Shown here: positions 14,894-23,186 of the stretch, piece after piece
How positions within the stretch are numbered: the stretch's first letter is position 1
How the letters are laid out: the number at the start of each line of letters is the position of its first letter
NCBI GenBank assembly: GCA_041741375.1
Contig: JBGSKF010000095.1
Span: 1 to 64,000, forward strand
Length of the DNA stretch: 64,000 nt
Direction: 5' to 3'
Origin: OFTM291 sp041741375
Lineage (GTDB): Bacteria; Gemmatimonadota; Gemmatimonadetes; Gemmatimonadales; GWC2-71-9
Made by a program: the position numbers and the translations under genes
Notes under the pieces: model-generated
What the model saw: only the letters and a program-made list of their open reading frames with translations
Told to the model about the DNA's origin: nothing
Database searches by the model: none

Positions 14894-16060
14894 ATGACGC
14901 GACGCTCCCTTTCGCTCTCGCTTGCCCTGCTGGCCTCGGTTTCCACTCTCCCGGCGCAGGATCGCTCCTTTCCGCCTCGCGGCTCGTGGGAGCACCGCGC
15001 CCCCGCCGAGCTCGGGCTCGACGCCGCGGCACTCGACTCGGCACGCGCCTTCGCCATCCGCAGCGAGTCCCGCGCCCCCCGCGATCAGGCGCTCGGCCAG
15101 CAGCAGTCGTTCGGGCGGCGGGAACCGATGGCCGACATCATCGGCCGAATGAAGGACCGGGGGGATCCCAGCGGTCTGGTGATTTACCGCGGCACCGTGG
15201 TGGCCGAGTGGGGACCGGTGGACCGGGTCGACATGACCCACAGCGTCACCAAGACCTTTCTCTCCACGGTGGTGGGGATCGCCTGGCGTGACGGGCTCAT
15301 CCGGAGCGTCACCGATTCCGTGCGACCCTACATGCCCCCCGGAGTCGACCTCTTCGACGCTCCCCACAACCAGGGCATCACCTGGGACCACATGCTCCGG
15401 CAATCCAGCGACTGGCAGGGCACCCTCTGGGACAAGCCCGATTGGGCCGACCGTCCCGAGGGGACCCGCGAGGAGTGGGAAAATCGGAAGCTCTCCGAGC
15501 CCGGCACCCGCTACAAGTACAACGACGTCCGGGTGAACGCGCTCGCCCTGGCCACCCTCCAGGTGCTCCGACGCCCTCTTCCCGCCGTGCTCCGGGACGA
15601 GGTCATGAACCCCATCGGGGCCTCCAGCACCTGGCGCTGGGAGGGGTATGAGAATTCCTGGGTCGAGATCGACGGGCTCCGGGTCCAGTCGGTGTCGGGC
15701 GGAGGGCACTGGGGAGGGGGGATGTTCATCAACGCGTGGGACATGGCCCGTCTCGGCTATCTCTACCTGCGGAACGGCCGTTGGAACGACCGCCAGATCG
15801 TCCCCCTCGAGTGGATCACCATGGCAAGTACCCCGGGACCGGCCAATCCGGGGTACGGATACATGAACTGGTTCCTCAACACCGGTCAGAAGATGCTTCC
15901 TTCCGCACCGGAGCGGGCCGTCGCCTTCCTCGGCAACGGCACCAACGCGATCTACGTGGACTGGGACAATGACCTCGTCATCGTCGTGCGGTGGCTCGGA
16001 GGGGGCAATCCTGCGCTCGATGGTGTGGTGAGCCGGGTGCTGGCCGCCCTGCCGAAGTAG
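14894..16060 (+). CDS. Secreted serine hydrolase, beta-lactamase/penicillin-binding (class C-like) family
   Basis: 388 residues with a signal peptide (LSLSLALLASVSTLPAQ). MTHSVTKTFLSTVVGIA carries the S-x-x-K nucleophile motif (about Ser118). RYKYNDVRVNALAL is the place of the Y-x-N element, here read as YND. SGGGHWGGGMFINAWDMARLG is the typical third-motif region. Family members are esterases, D-aminopeptidases or beta-lactamases, so substrate cannot be predicted. It lies 94 bp after the LVIVD protein on the same strand. Confidence 0.85.
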   Translation: MTRRSLSLSLALLASVSTLPAQDRSFPPRGSWEHRAPAELGLDAAALDSARAFAIRSESRAPRDQALGQQQSFGRREPMADIIGRMKDRGDPSGLVIYRGTVVAEWGPVDRVDMTHSVTKTFLSTVVGIAWRDGLIRSVTDSVRPYMPPGVDLFDAPHNQGITWDHMLRQSSDWQGTLWDKPDWADRPEGTREEWENRKLSEPGTRYKYNDVRVNALALATLQVLRRPLPAVLRDEVMNPIGASSTWRWEGYENSWVEIDGLRVQSVSGGGHWGGGMFINAWDMARLGYLYLRNGRWNDRQIVPLEWITMASTPGPANPGYGYMNWFLNTGQKMLPSAPERAVAFLGNGTNAIYVDWDNDLVIVVRWLGGGNPALDGVVSRVLAALPK

Positions 16061-16374
16061 GTACCATTGTCATCCCCACAAGGGGGGGCACGTGTGATGG
16101 CCTCGTCGAGTTGGTCGGGTGACCACGAGACTCCGTGGACTCGGCCGAGAGGTCGTGGTATCATGACATCATGGAAAAGCACCGTCTTCCGATCTTCCGG
16201 GGGGAGTGCCTCCAACCGGGGGTTGACCTCGACAACACCGCGGGACTGCTCGACCTCATGGATGCGGGCGACACTCCTCCCTGACCGCGCCCTGGCGGGG
16301 AATGCGTGGATGGCCGCTCTCGCGACCGCGCGAGGAGGTGAGAGGGACCGGGTCTCGGGGTGGTATGGCGGGGG
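16061..16374. other. Intergenic region with one doubtful 37-codon frame
   Basis: A small frame, 16171-16284 on the plus strand (MEKHRLPIFRGEC...), begins after TATCATGACATC and has a bacterial-looking composition, but no family is recognised and there is no good ribosome site. It may be the start of a lost gene. Otherwise nothing is seen except the 3' side of the hepT-like gene. Confidence 0.3.
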
Positions 16375-16710
16375 TCAGGTCTCCAGCACCCGCTCGAGGG
16401 CTGCCACCACCGGTTCCAGATCCTCGGTGGCCACGCGCCACACGATGTCCGGATCCACCTCGTCGTCACCGTGCACGATCCGGTTGCGCATCCCCATCAT
16501 CCCGGCCCAGGGAAACTCCGGGTGGGCCGCGCGGAAATCCGCGGGGAGTCGGCTCGCGGCCTCGCCGAGGCGCTGGATCAGGTGCAGCAGGGCGAGATGA
16601 CGGATGATGTCGGCGTCGAACTCGGAGCGCGGGAGACCCTGCGCGAGACTCCGGATCTGGCACGCCGTATCGAGCATCCGCCGGAGCGTGAGGCGATCAT
16701 CACGCGACAT
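16375..16710 (-). CDS. hepT: HepT-like (DUF86) toxin with altered catalytic motif
   Basis: 111 residues. Sequence pattern of HepT ribonucleases: RLTLRRMLDTACQIRSLAQG, LIQRLGEAASRLP, then MRNRIVHGDDEVDPDIVW. Active HepT proteins carry R-x4-H-x-Y, where the Tyr is AMPylated by MntA. Here it reads R-NRIV-H-G-D, so the Tyr is replaced by Asp. The upstream mntA fusion overlaps its start by about 11 bp if the mntA frameshift is corrected. The missing Tyr suggests an inactive or differently controlled toxin. Confidence 0.82.
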   Translation of the reverse strand: MSRDDRLTLRRMLDTACQIRSLAQGLPRSEFDADIIRHLALLHLIQRLGEAASRLPADFRAAHPEFPWAGMMGMRNRIVHGDDEVDPDIVWRVATEDLEPVVAALERVLET

Positions 16711-17199
16711 ACAGCGTCCGCGCCCGATCCATCACCTCTTCGCGGACGCGTGGCGACATCCCCCGGCGGTGACCAGGTCCACCCGTCGGCCTCCGAAGAC
16801 CTCCTCCAGGTCTGCCGCCACGGTGACGATGGCAAACCCCGGTGTCATGCCGGGCTCAAAGTCCACCGCGAGGTCCACATCACTGTCGGGGTGCGGTTTC
16901 CCCGCCGCGTGGGAACCGAACAGACCGAGCCACCGGATGTGGTGGCGCCGGCACACGGCGGCAAGTTTCCCGGGATCCACCAACTCGTGGAGAGGTGGCC
17001 CGGGCAGGTCCGGGCGGAAGGGGGCCACGGGCTCACGGACCATCGCAGGGAAAGGAACTGCACTCTCCTCGCGAACCACAGTGTTCAGAATCGCGAGCAA
17101 TTCTCCGTTGAGGCTTCGATGATTGGCCTCGGCACGGGTCCGTAGCCGTTTCAGAATGGGGTCGGGAATTCCCCTCAGGGTCAGGGTTCGGGTTTTCAT
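16700..17199 (-). pseudogene. mntA: RHH-MntA fusion antitoxin nucleotidyltransferase, 3' frameshift
   Basis: The N-terminal about 40 residues (RTLTLRGIPDPILKRLRTRA, SLNGELLAILN) form a FitA/Arc-type ribbon-helix-helix. The rest is a MntA minimal nucleotidyltransferase with a perfect G-S-x10-D-x-D site (LFGSHAAGKPHPDSDVDLAV). The literal frame stops at 16732 with GGCRHASAKR. Adding one base to the CCCCC run near 16758 restores SPRVREEVMDRARTLYVA and a stop at 16700 overlapping hepT. MntA AMPylates HepT to silence it. The homopolymer context makes a sequencing error likely. Confidence 0.75.
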
Positions 17200-17203
17200 A
17201 ACT

Positions 17204-17225
17204 GCATAATGACTGCATAATGACT
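17204..17225 (-). promoter_or_regulatory. Tandem 11-bp operator repeats before mntA fusion
   Basis: GCATAATGACT occurs twice without a gap (17204-17214 and 17215-17225), 5-26 bp upstream of the ATG at 17199 on the minus strand. The downstream CATTAT can act as a -10 box with 6 nt before the ATG, and TTGTGG lies 17 nt further up. An RHH dimer reads short direct repeats spaced about one helical turn apart, so this is a strong candidate operator for the fused RHH domain. Confidence 0.65.
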
Positions 17226-17386
17226 ACACCACAAGTCCGGCGGGGTGCGCCGAGATGCGCCGCAAGCGGGCGCACCCACGAGATCGAGATCAGTCCACGG
17301 ATTACCCCGCGTGGCCCGGTCTCCGAGTACCTTTCTCCAACCGTCCCCACCCCCCACCCTCCCGACCCCGCATCCGGAGCCCTGCC

Positions 17387-18709
17387 ATGACCCTCTCGCG
17401 CCGCTCGTTCCTGGGAACGGCCGGAGTCGCCGGCCTTGCCCTCGCCTCGGCGCGCTGTGCCCCCACTCGGGACCAGTCTGACGCCTCTACTCTTCCGACG
17501 CTCGATCGTCCCACCGGTTCATCGGAAGCCGTCGCCCGGGACGAGGCATATTGGCGGCGCGTGGCGGCCCACTACCGGGTGTCCTCCGAGTTCACCAACC
17601 TGGAGGCGGGGTATTTCGGCATGATGGCGGCACCGGTGCTGGCGGAGTATCACCGGCAGATCGACCGGGTCAACCTCGAGAGTTCCCGGTACGCCCGCGG
17701 GGCGTGGGGAGAGGAATCCGCCGGGGCCCGCGAGCGTCTGGCCGGTTTTCTCGGAGCCGCACCGGAGGAGCTGGTGTTCACCCGCAACGCGACCGAGGCG
17801 CTCCAGCGTCTCATCGTGCAGTACAACAAGCTGGCCCCCGGGGATCAGGTGATGTACGCGGACCTGGACTACGGAGCGATGCAGTTCGCCATGGATGCCC
17901 TCGCCGAGCTCCGGGGTGTCACGGTGGTGCGGATCGAGTTTCCGGAACCGGCCACCCGGGACACCGTCGTGGAGATGTACGCCGAGGCGCTCCGGACTCA
18001 CCCCCGGGTTCGGCTGCTCCTCCTCACCCACCTCAACAACAAGACCGGCCTGATCATTCCCACGCGGGAGATCGTGGCCCTGGCACGCGAGCGGGGCGCC
18101 GACACCATCGTCGACGCGGCCCACTCCTTCGGGCAGTGCGACCTGACCCTCCGGGACATCGGCGCCGATTTCGTGGGCCTGAATCTGCACAAGTGGCTCG
18201 GCGCCCCGATCGGTGTCGGAGCGATGTACATCAAGGCCGATCGCCTGCCGGACATCGACCGGATGCTGGGAGACGACGGCCCCCTCGACCGGATCGAGAG
18301 CCGGATGCACACCGGCACCGCCAGCTTCGCCACCTATCTGACGGTTCCTGCGGCGCTGGATTTTCACGATTCGGTGGGGCCAGCGTACAAGGCGGCCCGG
18401 GTGCGCCACCTCCGCGACCTCTGGGTCGGGGCCGTGCGCGGAACGCCGGGCATCGACATCCTGACTCCGGACGATGCCGATCTCGTGGCCGCCATCACCT
18501 CGTTCCGGCTTCACGGCCGGACCGGGAAGGAGGAGAACCAGGCCATCGTGCGGGAGCTGTTCGAGCAGCACCGGCTCTTCACGGTCTGGCGCACCGGACT
18601 GGCCCGGGGGGATTGTGTGCGGGTGACCCCGGCCCTCTACAACACCCCGGCGGACGCGGAGCGTCTCGCGGCCGCGCTCCGGGCGATGGCGAGCCGAGGG
18701 ACGGTCTAG
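17387..18709 (+). CDS. Tat-exported class V aminotransferase (isopenicillin-N epimerase-like)
   Basis: 440 residues from ATG 17387. The N-terminus LSRRSFLGTAGVAGLALASARC has the twin-arginine motif (RRSFLG) and an A-x-x-C that may be a lipobox. Fold-type I PLP motifs follow: FTRNATEALQRLIVQYN, LLLTHLNNKTGLIIP, TIVDAAHSFGQ (Asp binding the PLP nitrogen) and GLNLHKWLGAPIGVG (the Schiff-base Lys). It resembles exported isopenicillin N epimerase or cysteine desulfurase-like enzymes. The substrate is unknown. Export of a folded cofactor enzyme explains the Tat signal. Confidence 0.85.
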   Translation: MTLSRRSFLGTAGVAGLALASARCAPTRDQSDASTLPTLDRPTGSSEAVARDEAYWRRVAAHYRVSSEFTNLEAGYFGMMAAPVLAEYHRQIDRVNLESSRYARGAWGEESAGARERLAGFLGAAPEELVFTRNATEALQRLIVQYNKLAPGDQVMYADLDYGAMQFAMDALAELRGVTVVRIEFPEPATRDTVVEMYAEALRTHPRVRLLLLTHLNNKTGLIIPTREIVALARERGADTIVDAAHSFGQCDLTLRDIGADFVGLNLHKWLGAPIGVGAMYIKADRLPDIDRMLGDDGPLDRIESRMHTGTASFATYLTVPAALDFHDSVGPAYKAARVRHLRDLWVGAVRGTPGIDILTPDDADLVAAITSFRLHGRTGKEENQAIVRELFEQHRLFTVWRTGLARGDCVRVTPALYNTPADAERLAAALRAMASRGTV

Positions 18710-18747
18710 CGACAATGCGATCGATCGCCACTTTGCACAGGTAACAC

Positions 18748-19038
18748 ATGGCAGATGAACACCTGACCCTCCGGCTTCCCGCCCACCTCGCCCGGGCCCT
18801 GACCCGATGGGCCGACGCACGCGACCTCCCCAAGTCCCGGGTGGTTCGGGAAGCGATCGCCCGGTACCTCGACGCGCCCACCGAAGGAGACCGGGAACCA
18901 GCCGGCTTGACCGCCCGAACCCTGGGCCAACGGTGGGCGGCACTCCCGCGACTCCATCCGGACGAAGCCGCCACCTTCGCCGACGATCTCTCCGCGAGTG
19001 CCGCCGAGATGCCGCCACCGTCCCCGCCGTGGGAGTGA
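18748..19038 (+). CDS. CopG/RHH-type antitoxin
   Basis: 96 residues. HLTLRLPAHLARALTRWADA, then LPKSRVVREAIARYLDAP, is a textbook ribbon-helix-helix. The C-terminal tail is rich in Pro and Ala. The gene overlaps the PIN toxin by 10 bp. It starts 39 bp after the aminotransferase gene and TAACAC lies directly before its ATG. Confidence 0.85.
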   Translation: MADEHLTLRLPAHLARALTRWADARDLPKSRVVREAIARYLDAPTEGDREPAGLTARTLGQRWAALPRLHPDEAATFADDLSASAAEMPPPSPPWE

Positions 19039-19445
19039 TTCTCGACACCTCGGTTCTCATCGCGGCCGAGCGAGGGGCCCTCCGCTTTGAAGCGATGATG
19101 GAAAACCTGGGAGATGTCCCGGTGGGCATGGCGGCGGTCACAGCCTCCGAGCTGCTGCACGGTTGTCTCCGGGGCGCTACCCCTGGCGTTCGAGCTCGTC
19201 GGTTCGCCTTTGTGGAGGGTCTGCTCGACACCATCCCGGTCCTTCCCTTCAGTCTGGCGGACGCCCGGCAACATGCGCAGGTCTGGGCTCATCTGGCGCA
19301 GTCGGGAGCGTTGATCGGGGCTCACGATCTGTTGATTGCCGCCACCGCCCTGGCACGGGGGCACCGGGTGGCCACCCTCAACCGGGACCAGTTCGGCCGG
19401 GTTCCCGGCCTGCACCTGGTCCCGCTGGGGCCTTTTCTTTCCTGA
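19029..19445 (+). CDS. PIN-domain toxin ribonuclease (VapC-like)
   Basis: 138 residues from GTG 19029; GTG 19035 is possible. GVILDTSVLIAAERG gives the first aspartate, AVTASELLHG the conserved Glu, IGAHDLLIAATALARG the Asp, and VATLNRDQFGRVPGLHLV the last acid, all at normal spacing. Length is normal, and it looks active. It overlaps its antitoxin. Confidence 0.9.
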   Translation: MGVILDTSVLIAAERGALRFEAMMENLGDVPVGMAAVTASELLHGCLRGATPGVRARRFAFVEGLLDTIPVLPFSLADARQHAQVWAHLAQSGALIGAHDLLIAATALARGHRVATLNRDQFGRVPGLHLVPLGPFLS

Positions 19446-19514
19446 TCCTTGCCATCGTTCGGCGAGGGACGATACGTTCATTCACCTGTCCGGTTCTCCC
19501 TTCTGGAGCCACGC

Positions 19515-21176
19515 ATGCGCCTGTCCCATCTGATCCTCCCCCTCCTCGTTGCCGCCTGTTCCCCCCAGGGTCCTGACGAGGGAACCCGATCCGACGACAG
19601 CGCCGAGAACCTCCTCGCCGCCTACACCACGGTCCGCCTCGATGCCGACCTGAGCGGGCTCACCGATTCGGCCCGACGCATGCTTCCGCTCCTGATCGAG
19701 GCCGCGCGGGAGATGGATGAGATCTACTGGCTCGAGGTGTCCGGACCTTCGGACAGCGTGCTCTCCGCCATGCCCACGCCGACCCTGCGGCGGTTCGCCG
19801 AGATCAATTACGGCCCCTGGGACCGGCTCAACGGCAACCAGCCCTTCGTGTCCGAGGTCGGAGCCATGCCCCTCGGCGCCAACTTCTACCCCCACGACAT
19901 CACCACGGCGGAATTCGATTCCGCGGCACGCGCCGCTCCCGATGGCGGGGCTGCCTTGCGCAGTCTGTACACTCTGGTCCGCCGGGACGGCCAGGGACGT
20001 CTGACCGCGGTGCCCTACCGGGTGGCGTTTCGCCCCCAGGTGGAGCGGGCGGCGGCTCGGCTGCGCGAGGCCGCGGCCCTGGCTCAGGATGCCGGCCTCC
20101 GACGCTACCTCGAGCTTCGCGCCGAGGCCCTGCTGAGCGATGACTATCAGCCCAGTGACCTGGCGTGGATGGACATGAAGACGAACCCGATCGATGTCGT
20201 CATCGGCCCGATCGAGACCTACGACGACCAGTTGTACGGGGCCAAGGCGGCGCATGAGGCGTACGTGCTGGTCAAGGACCAGGCCTGGAGCGATCGGTTG
20301 AGCCGGTATGCCGCGCTGCTTCCGTCGCTGCAGCGCGGGCTCCCCGTGCCGGACGCCTACAAGCGGGAGACGCCGGGAACCGATTCCGATCTCAACGCCT
20401 ACGACGTGCTCTATTATGCCGGCCAGGCCAACGCCGGATCGAAGACGATCGCCATCAACCTCCCCAACGACGAGGAGGTTCAGCTGGCCAAGGGGGCCCG
20501 CCGGCTCCAGCTCAAGAACGCGGTGCGGGCCAAGTTCGACCGCATCCTCCTGCCGATCGCGGATCTGCTCATCGCGCCCGACCAGCGGGAGTACCTCTCG
20601 TTCGACGCCTTTTTCGAGAACACGATGTTCCACGAGGTGGCCCACGGGCTCGGAATCAAGAACACCGTGACCGGCGGGCGCACGGTGCGGGAGGCACTGC
20701 AGGAGCAGGCCTCGTCGCTCGAGGAGGGGAAGGCCGACGTCCTGGGCCTCTACATGATCACCGCCCTGACGGACCGGGGCGAGCTGGGGGAGAAGGACAT
20801 CCGGACCAACCAGGTCACCTTTCTGGCCAGCATCTTCCGGTCGGTCCGGTTCGGCGCCGCGAGCGCGCACGGCCGGGCCAACGTGGCTCGGTTCAACTAC
20901 TTCGAGGAGATGGGCGCCTTTACCCGCGATTCCACCACCGGAACCTACCGAGTGGACTTCGATCGAATGCGCGTTGCCACCGATTCGCTGTCGGCCAGGA
21001 TCCTGCGGTTTCAGGGGGACGGGGACCTCGACGGAGTGCGGGCGTGGATGGACTCGGTCGGAGCCATCCGGCCCACCCTCCAAGCCGATCTCGACCGCCT
21101 CGCCACGGCGGGGATCCCGGTGGACATCGTCTTCGAGCAGGGGCCCGAGGTCCTGGGGCTCCCGGCGGCCCGCTGA
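19515..21176 (+). CDS. M49-like zinc peptidase lipoprotein (dipeptidyl-peptidase III-related)
   Basis: 553 residues from ATG 19515. The start LSHLILPLLVAACSP is a lipoprotein signal with Cys at the cleavage site. The metal site is FHEVAHGLGIKN (HExxH) followed about 35 residues later by SLEEGKADVLGLY (E-E-x-x-A-D), as in the M49/DPP-III-related family. The family normally has HExxGH; the shorter HExxH is seen in bacterial relatives. It should be anchored in the periplasm or outer membrane and degrade short peptides. Same strand as the permease downstream (47-bp gap). Confidence 0.85.
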   Translation: MRLSHLILPLLVAACSPQGPDEGTRSDDSAENLLAAYTTVRLDADLSGLTDSARRMLPLLIEAAREMDEIYWLEVSGPSDSVLSAMPTPTLRRFAEINYGPWDRLNGNQPFVSEVGAMPLGANFYPHDITTAEFDSAARAAPDGGAALRSLYTLVRRDGQGRLTAVPYRVAFRPQVERAAARLREAAALAQDAGLRRYLELRAEALLSDDYQPSDLAWMDMKTNPIDVVIGPIETYDDQLYGAKAAHEAYVLVKDQAWSDRLSRYAALLPSLQRGLPVPDAYKRETPGTDSDLNAYDVLYYAGQANAGSKTIAINLPNDEEVQLAKGARRLQLKNAVRAKFDRILLPIADLLIAPDQREYLSFDAFFENTMFHEVAHGLGIKNTVTGGRTVREALQEQASSLEEGKADVLGLYMITALTDRGELGEKDIRTNQVTFLASIFRSVRFGAASAHGRANVARFNYFEEMGAFTRDSTTGTYRVDFDRMRVATDSLSARILRFQGDGDLDGVRAWMDSVGAIRPTLQADLDRLATAGIPVDIVFEQGPEVLGLPAAR

Positions 21177-21222
21177 ATCCGAGTCCGCATCGGCCGTCGA
21201 CCTCCGCGTACGGCCTCCGCCC

Positions 21223-21981
21223 ATGGTGACGCTCGTCCTCCTGGCCTTTGTCGCCTCGATGGCGGGGAGCGCCATCAACAGCATCGCGGGGGGTGGCACG
21301 CTCGTCACCTTTCCGGCCATCGTGGCGCTCGGACTTCCCCCCCTCACCGCCAACGCCACCAGCACGGTGGGGCTCTGGCCCGGGGCGGTGGGAAGCATGT
21401 GGGGATACCGTTCCCACCTCACGCAGTCCAGACCCTGGCTGGTCGGCCTCACCCTGCCGAGCCTCCTCGGCGGGGGCATCGGAGCGGTCCTGCTCCTCAG
21501 TACCGGCGAGGATCGCTTTGCCCGGATCGTTCCGTTCCTGGTGCTCGTGGCCACGATTCTTTTCACGTTCCAGGGTCCCCTGCTCCGCTGGTTGGGACAT
21601 ACGCCGCGGCAGGCGGGGGCTCGGCCGGGCGGCGCCTTCCTCGCAGCGCAATTCGCGGTGGGGATCTATGGAGGGTACTTCGGCGCGGGGATCGGCATCC
21701 TGATGCTGGCCGCCCTGGAGTGGATGGGACACCGGCACATCCATGTCATGAACGGACTCAAGAACTGGGGGGGGCTCTGCATCAACGCGGTGGCCGCGGG
21801 GTTGTTCATCGCCGGGGGGATCGTCCATTGGCCGGTGGCGATCGCGATGGCGGGGGGAGGATTGGTCGGGGGCTACGCGGGTGCCAGGGCGGCGCAGCGC
21901 GTCGAACAGGCGACGGTGCGACGGGCCGTGGTGTTGATCGGGTTCGCGGCGTTCGTCTGGCTGCTGTTTCGGCCGCTCTGA
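21223..21981 (+). CDS. TauE/SafE (TSUP) family permease
   Basis: 252 residues, almost entirely hydrophobic with seven or eight likely membrane helices. NSIAGGGTLVTFPAIVALGLP near the N-terminus and AVGIYGGYFGAGIGILMLA in the middle are the paired TSUP signatures. These proteins move sulfite, sulfoacetate or other small anions. Cargo is not predictable. It may be cotranscribed with the peptidase gene. Confidence 0.88.
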   Translation: MVTLVLLAFVASMAGSAINSIAGGGTLVTFPAIVALGLPPLTANATSTVGLWPGAVGSMWGYRSHLTQSRPWLVGLTLPSLLGGGIGAVLLLSTGEDRFARIVPFLVLVATILFTFQGPLLRWLGHTPRQAGARPGGAFLAAQFAVGIYGGYFGAGIGILMLAALEWMGHRHIHVMNGLKNWGGLCINAVAAGLFIAGGIVHWPVAIAMAGGGLVGGYAGARAAQRVEQATVRRAVVLIGFAAFVWLLFRPL

Positions 21982-22035
21982 AGGCGGCCTTGGCAGCTCT
22001 TTGCGCCTTGGCGGTGTCAAACCCTTTCTTCAAGA

Positions 22036-22443
22036 CTATCTCCGCATCCGGTCCACCAACTGACGAGGGAGCAGCACGGGAACCGACAGGGACCCGGGCT
22101 TCGGCTGGAAGTGCCTGGTATTTCCGGTAATGATCGCATCGGCCCTTCCCGCGATTGCCACCTCGACGAAGAGACGATCGTCGGGATCGGGGAGGGTCAG
22201 CTCCAGGGGATAGGCCACCATCGGTTCCGCGATCCGCTCCAGGAGATCGAGAAGAATCCTCCGCTCGCGGGGGTCGAATCGAAACGCCGGACGCGCGGTC
22301 ACCTCATCGTACTCCGCGAAGATCCTGGAGTCGGCAAGGAGGGTCGCGGCGCCCTGGAGCACGAGGTGAAGGACCTGGTCCGGCGTTCCCCCTCCGGCGA
22401 GCATCGCGGACACCAGGACGTTGGTGTCGAGAACGATCCGCAC
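22036..22443 (-). CDS. PIN-domain toxin (PIN3/COG1569-type)
   Basis: 135 residues. RIVLDTNVLVSAMLAGG, then FAEYDEVTARPAF (Glu), LPDPDDRLFVEVAIAG (Asp pair) and AIITGNTRHFQ fit the COG1569-type putative toxin PIN group. Transcribed after its antitoxin at 22762-22454 with a 10-bp gap. All acids are present. Confidence 0.88.
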   Translation of the reverse strand: MRIVLDTNVLVSAMLAGGGTPDQVLHLVLQGAATLLADSRIFAEYDEVTARPAFRFDPRERRILLDLLERIAEPMVAYPLELTLPDPDDRLFVEVAIAGRADAIITGNTRHFQPKPGSLSVPVLLPRQLVDRMRR

Positions 22444-22453
22444 CGCGAGACTC

Positions 22454-22762
22454 CTACTGGTCGGTTTCGCGGGCCCGACGGGCCCGGCGCGACGACCGGA
22501 TTTCGCTGGTGATCGCCCCCTGCGTCAACACCGCAGTGCCGTCCCGCCGCGCCTCACCCTGGAGACGAGACAGCGCCAGCAGCGCCCGTCCCCTCCGCCA
22601 GGCGTCGAGCACCGTGGTGGCATCACCCTCCTCCACCGGAATGAGCAACGCCTTGGTGGTTCCATCGGACATCAACGAGAGTGGTTCGCCCTCGGCGAGA
22701 CGCTCGAAGACGCGCCCTGGAGTGTTGCGCAGTTCGCGATAGGTGATCGGTTTGCTCGTCAT
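22454..22762 (-). CDS. Phd-like antitoxin for the PIN toxin
   Basis: 102 residues. ITYRELRNTPGRVFERLAEGEPLSLMSDG then KALLIPV follows the Phd/YefM pattern (strand-helix-strand). The C-terminus is strongly basic (EIRSSRRARRARETDQ). Unlike several other antitoxins here it has a GGGAGG ribosome site just before the ATG. An upstream palindromic operator is listed separately. Confidence 0.8.
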   Translation of the reverse strand: MTSKPITYRELRNTPGRVFERLAEGEPLSLMSDGTTKALLIPVEEGDATTVLDAWRRGRALLALSRLQGEARRDGTAVLTQGAITSEIRSSRRARRARETDQ

Positions 22763-22773
22763 GACACCTCCCG

Positions 22774-22803
22774 TGTAGCGTTTGTGGCTACATTCAGGCT
22801 ACA
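22774..22803 (-). promoter_or_regulatory. Antitoxin operator: TGTAGC inverted repeat plus extra half-site
   Basis: TGTAGC (22774-22779), 7 nt, GCTACA (22787-22792), 5 nt, GCTACA (22798-22803). One inverted pair and one additional half-site sit 12-41 bp upstream of the antitoxin ATG. This is typical of cooperative Phd binding. Confidence 0.6.
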
Positions 22804-23186
22804 TGATTGAACCCCGGCACACAAGTCCTCGCCTCGGCCTCCCGGACCGGAGATTCGTGTCTGATCCTGACGCTCGGAAGGCCCTTCGCCAGAGGGGTGC
22901 CGACTGGACTCACATCCTGACAGATTACCATCTCGCGGACAGGGTTCCCACATGAAGACGACACGCCCTCTCCCACGGCCCGCCCCAACCTCCCGACCTT
23001 TGACAGCGGCGGAGCACTTGTGGACGTCGCGGATCGCGAGTCGCTCTCCTGCGCGATGGAGGGGCGGTGAGTGCTGATGCGGAAACATGGGATTCACCGT
23101 ATCTGCACCCGGGACAGCGATTTTCACCGGTTCCCCTTCCTGGAACCGGTGGATCCGATGGTGGCGGAACCGTAGAGAGAGGTGCG
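22804..23186 (+). other. Region with a small uncertain frame and a PIN-toxin remnant
   Basis: A 50-codon frame starts at 22803 (MIEPRHTSPRLGLPDRRF...) and ends at 22953; it is divergent from the antitoxin and no family is recognised. At 23071-23175 the DNA encodes VLMRKHGIHRICTRDSDFHR then FPFLEPVDPM, which is the C-terminal end of a VapC-type PIN toxin. The rest of that toxin is missing. This appears to be a largely erased TA module. Confidence 0.5.
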
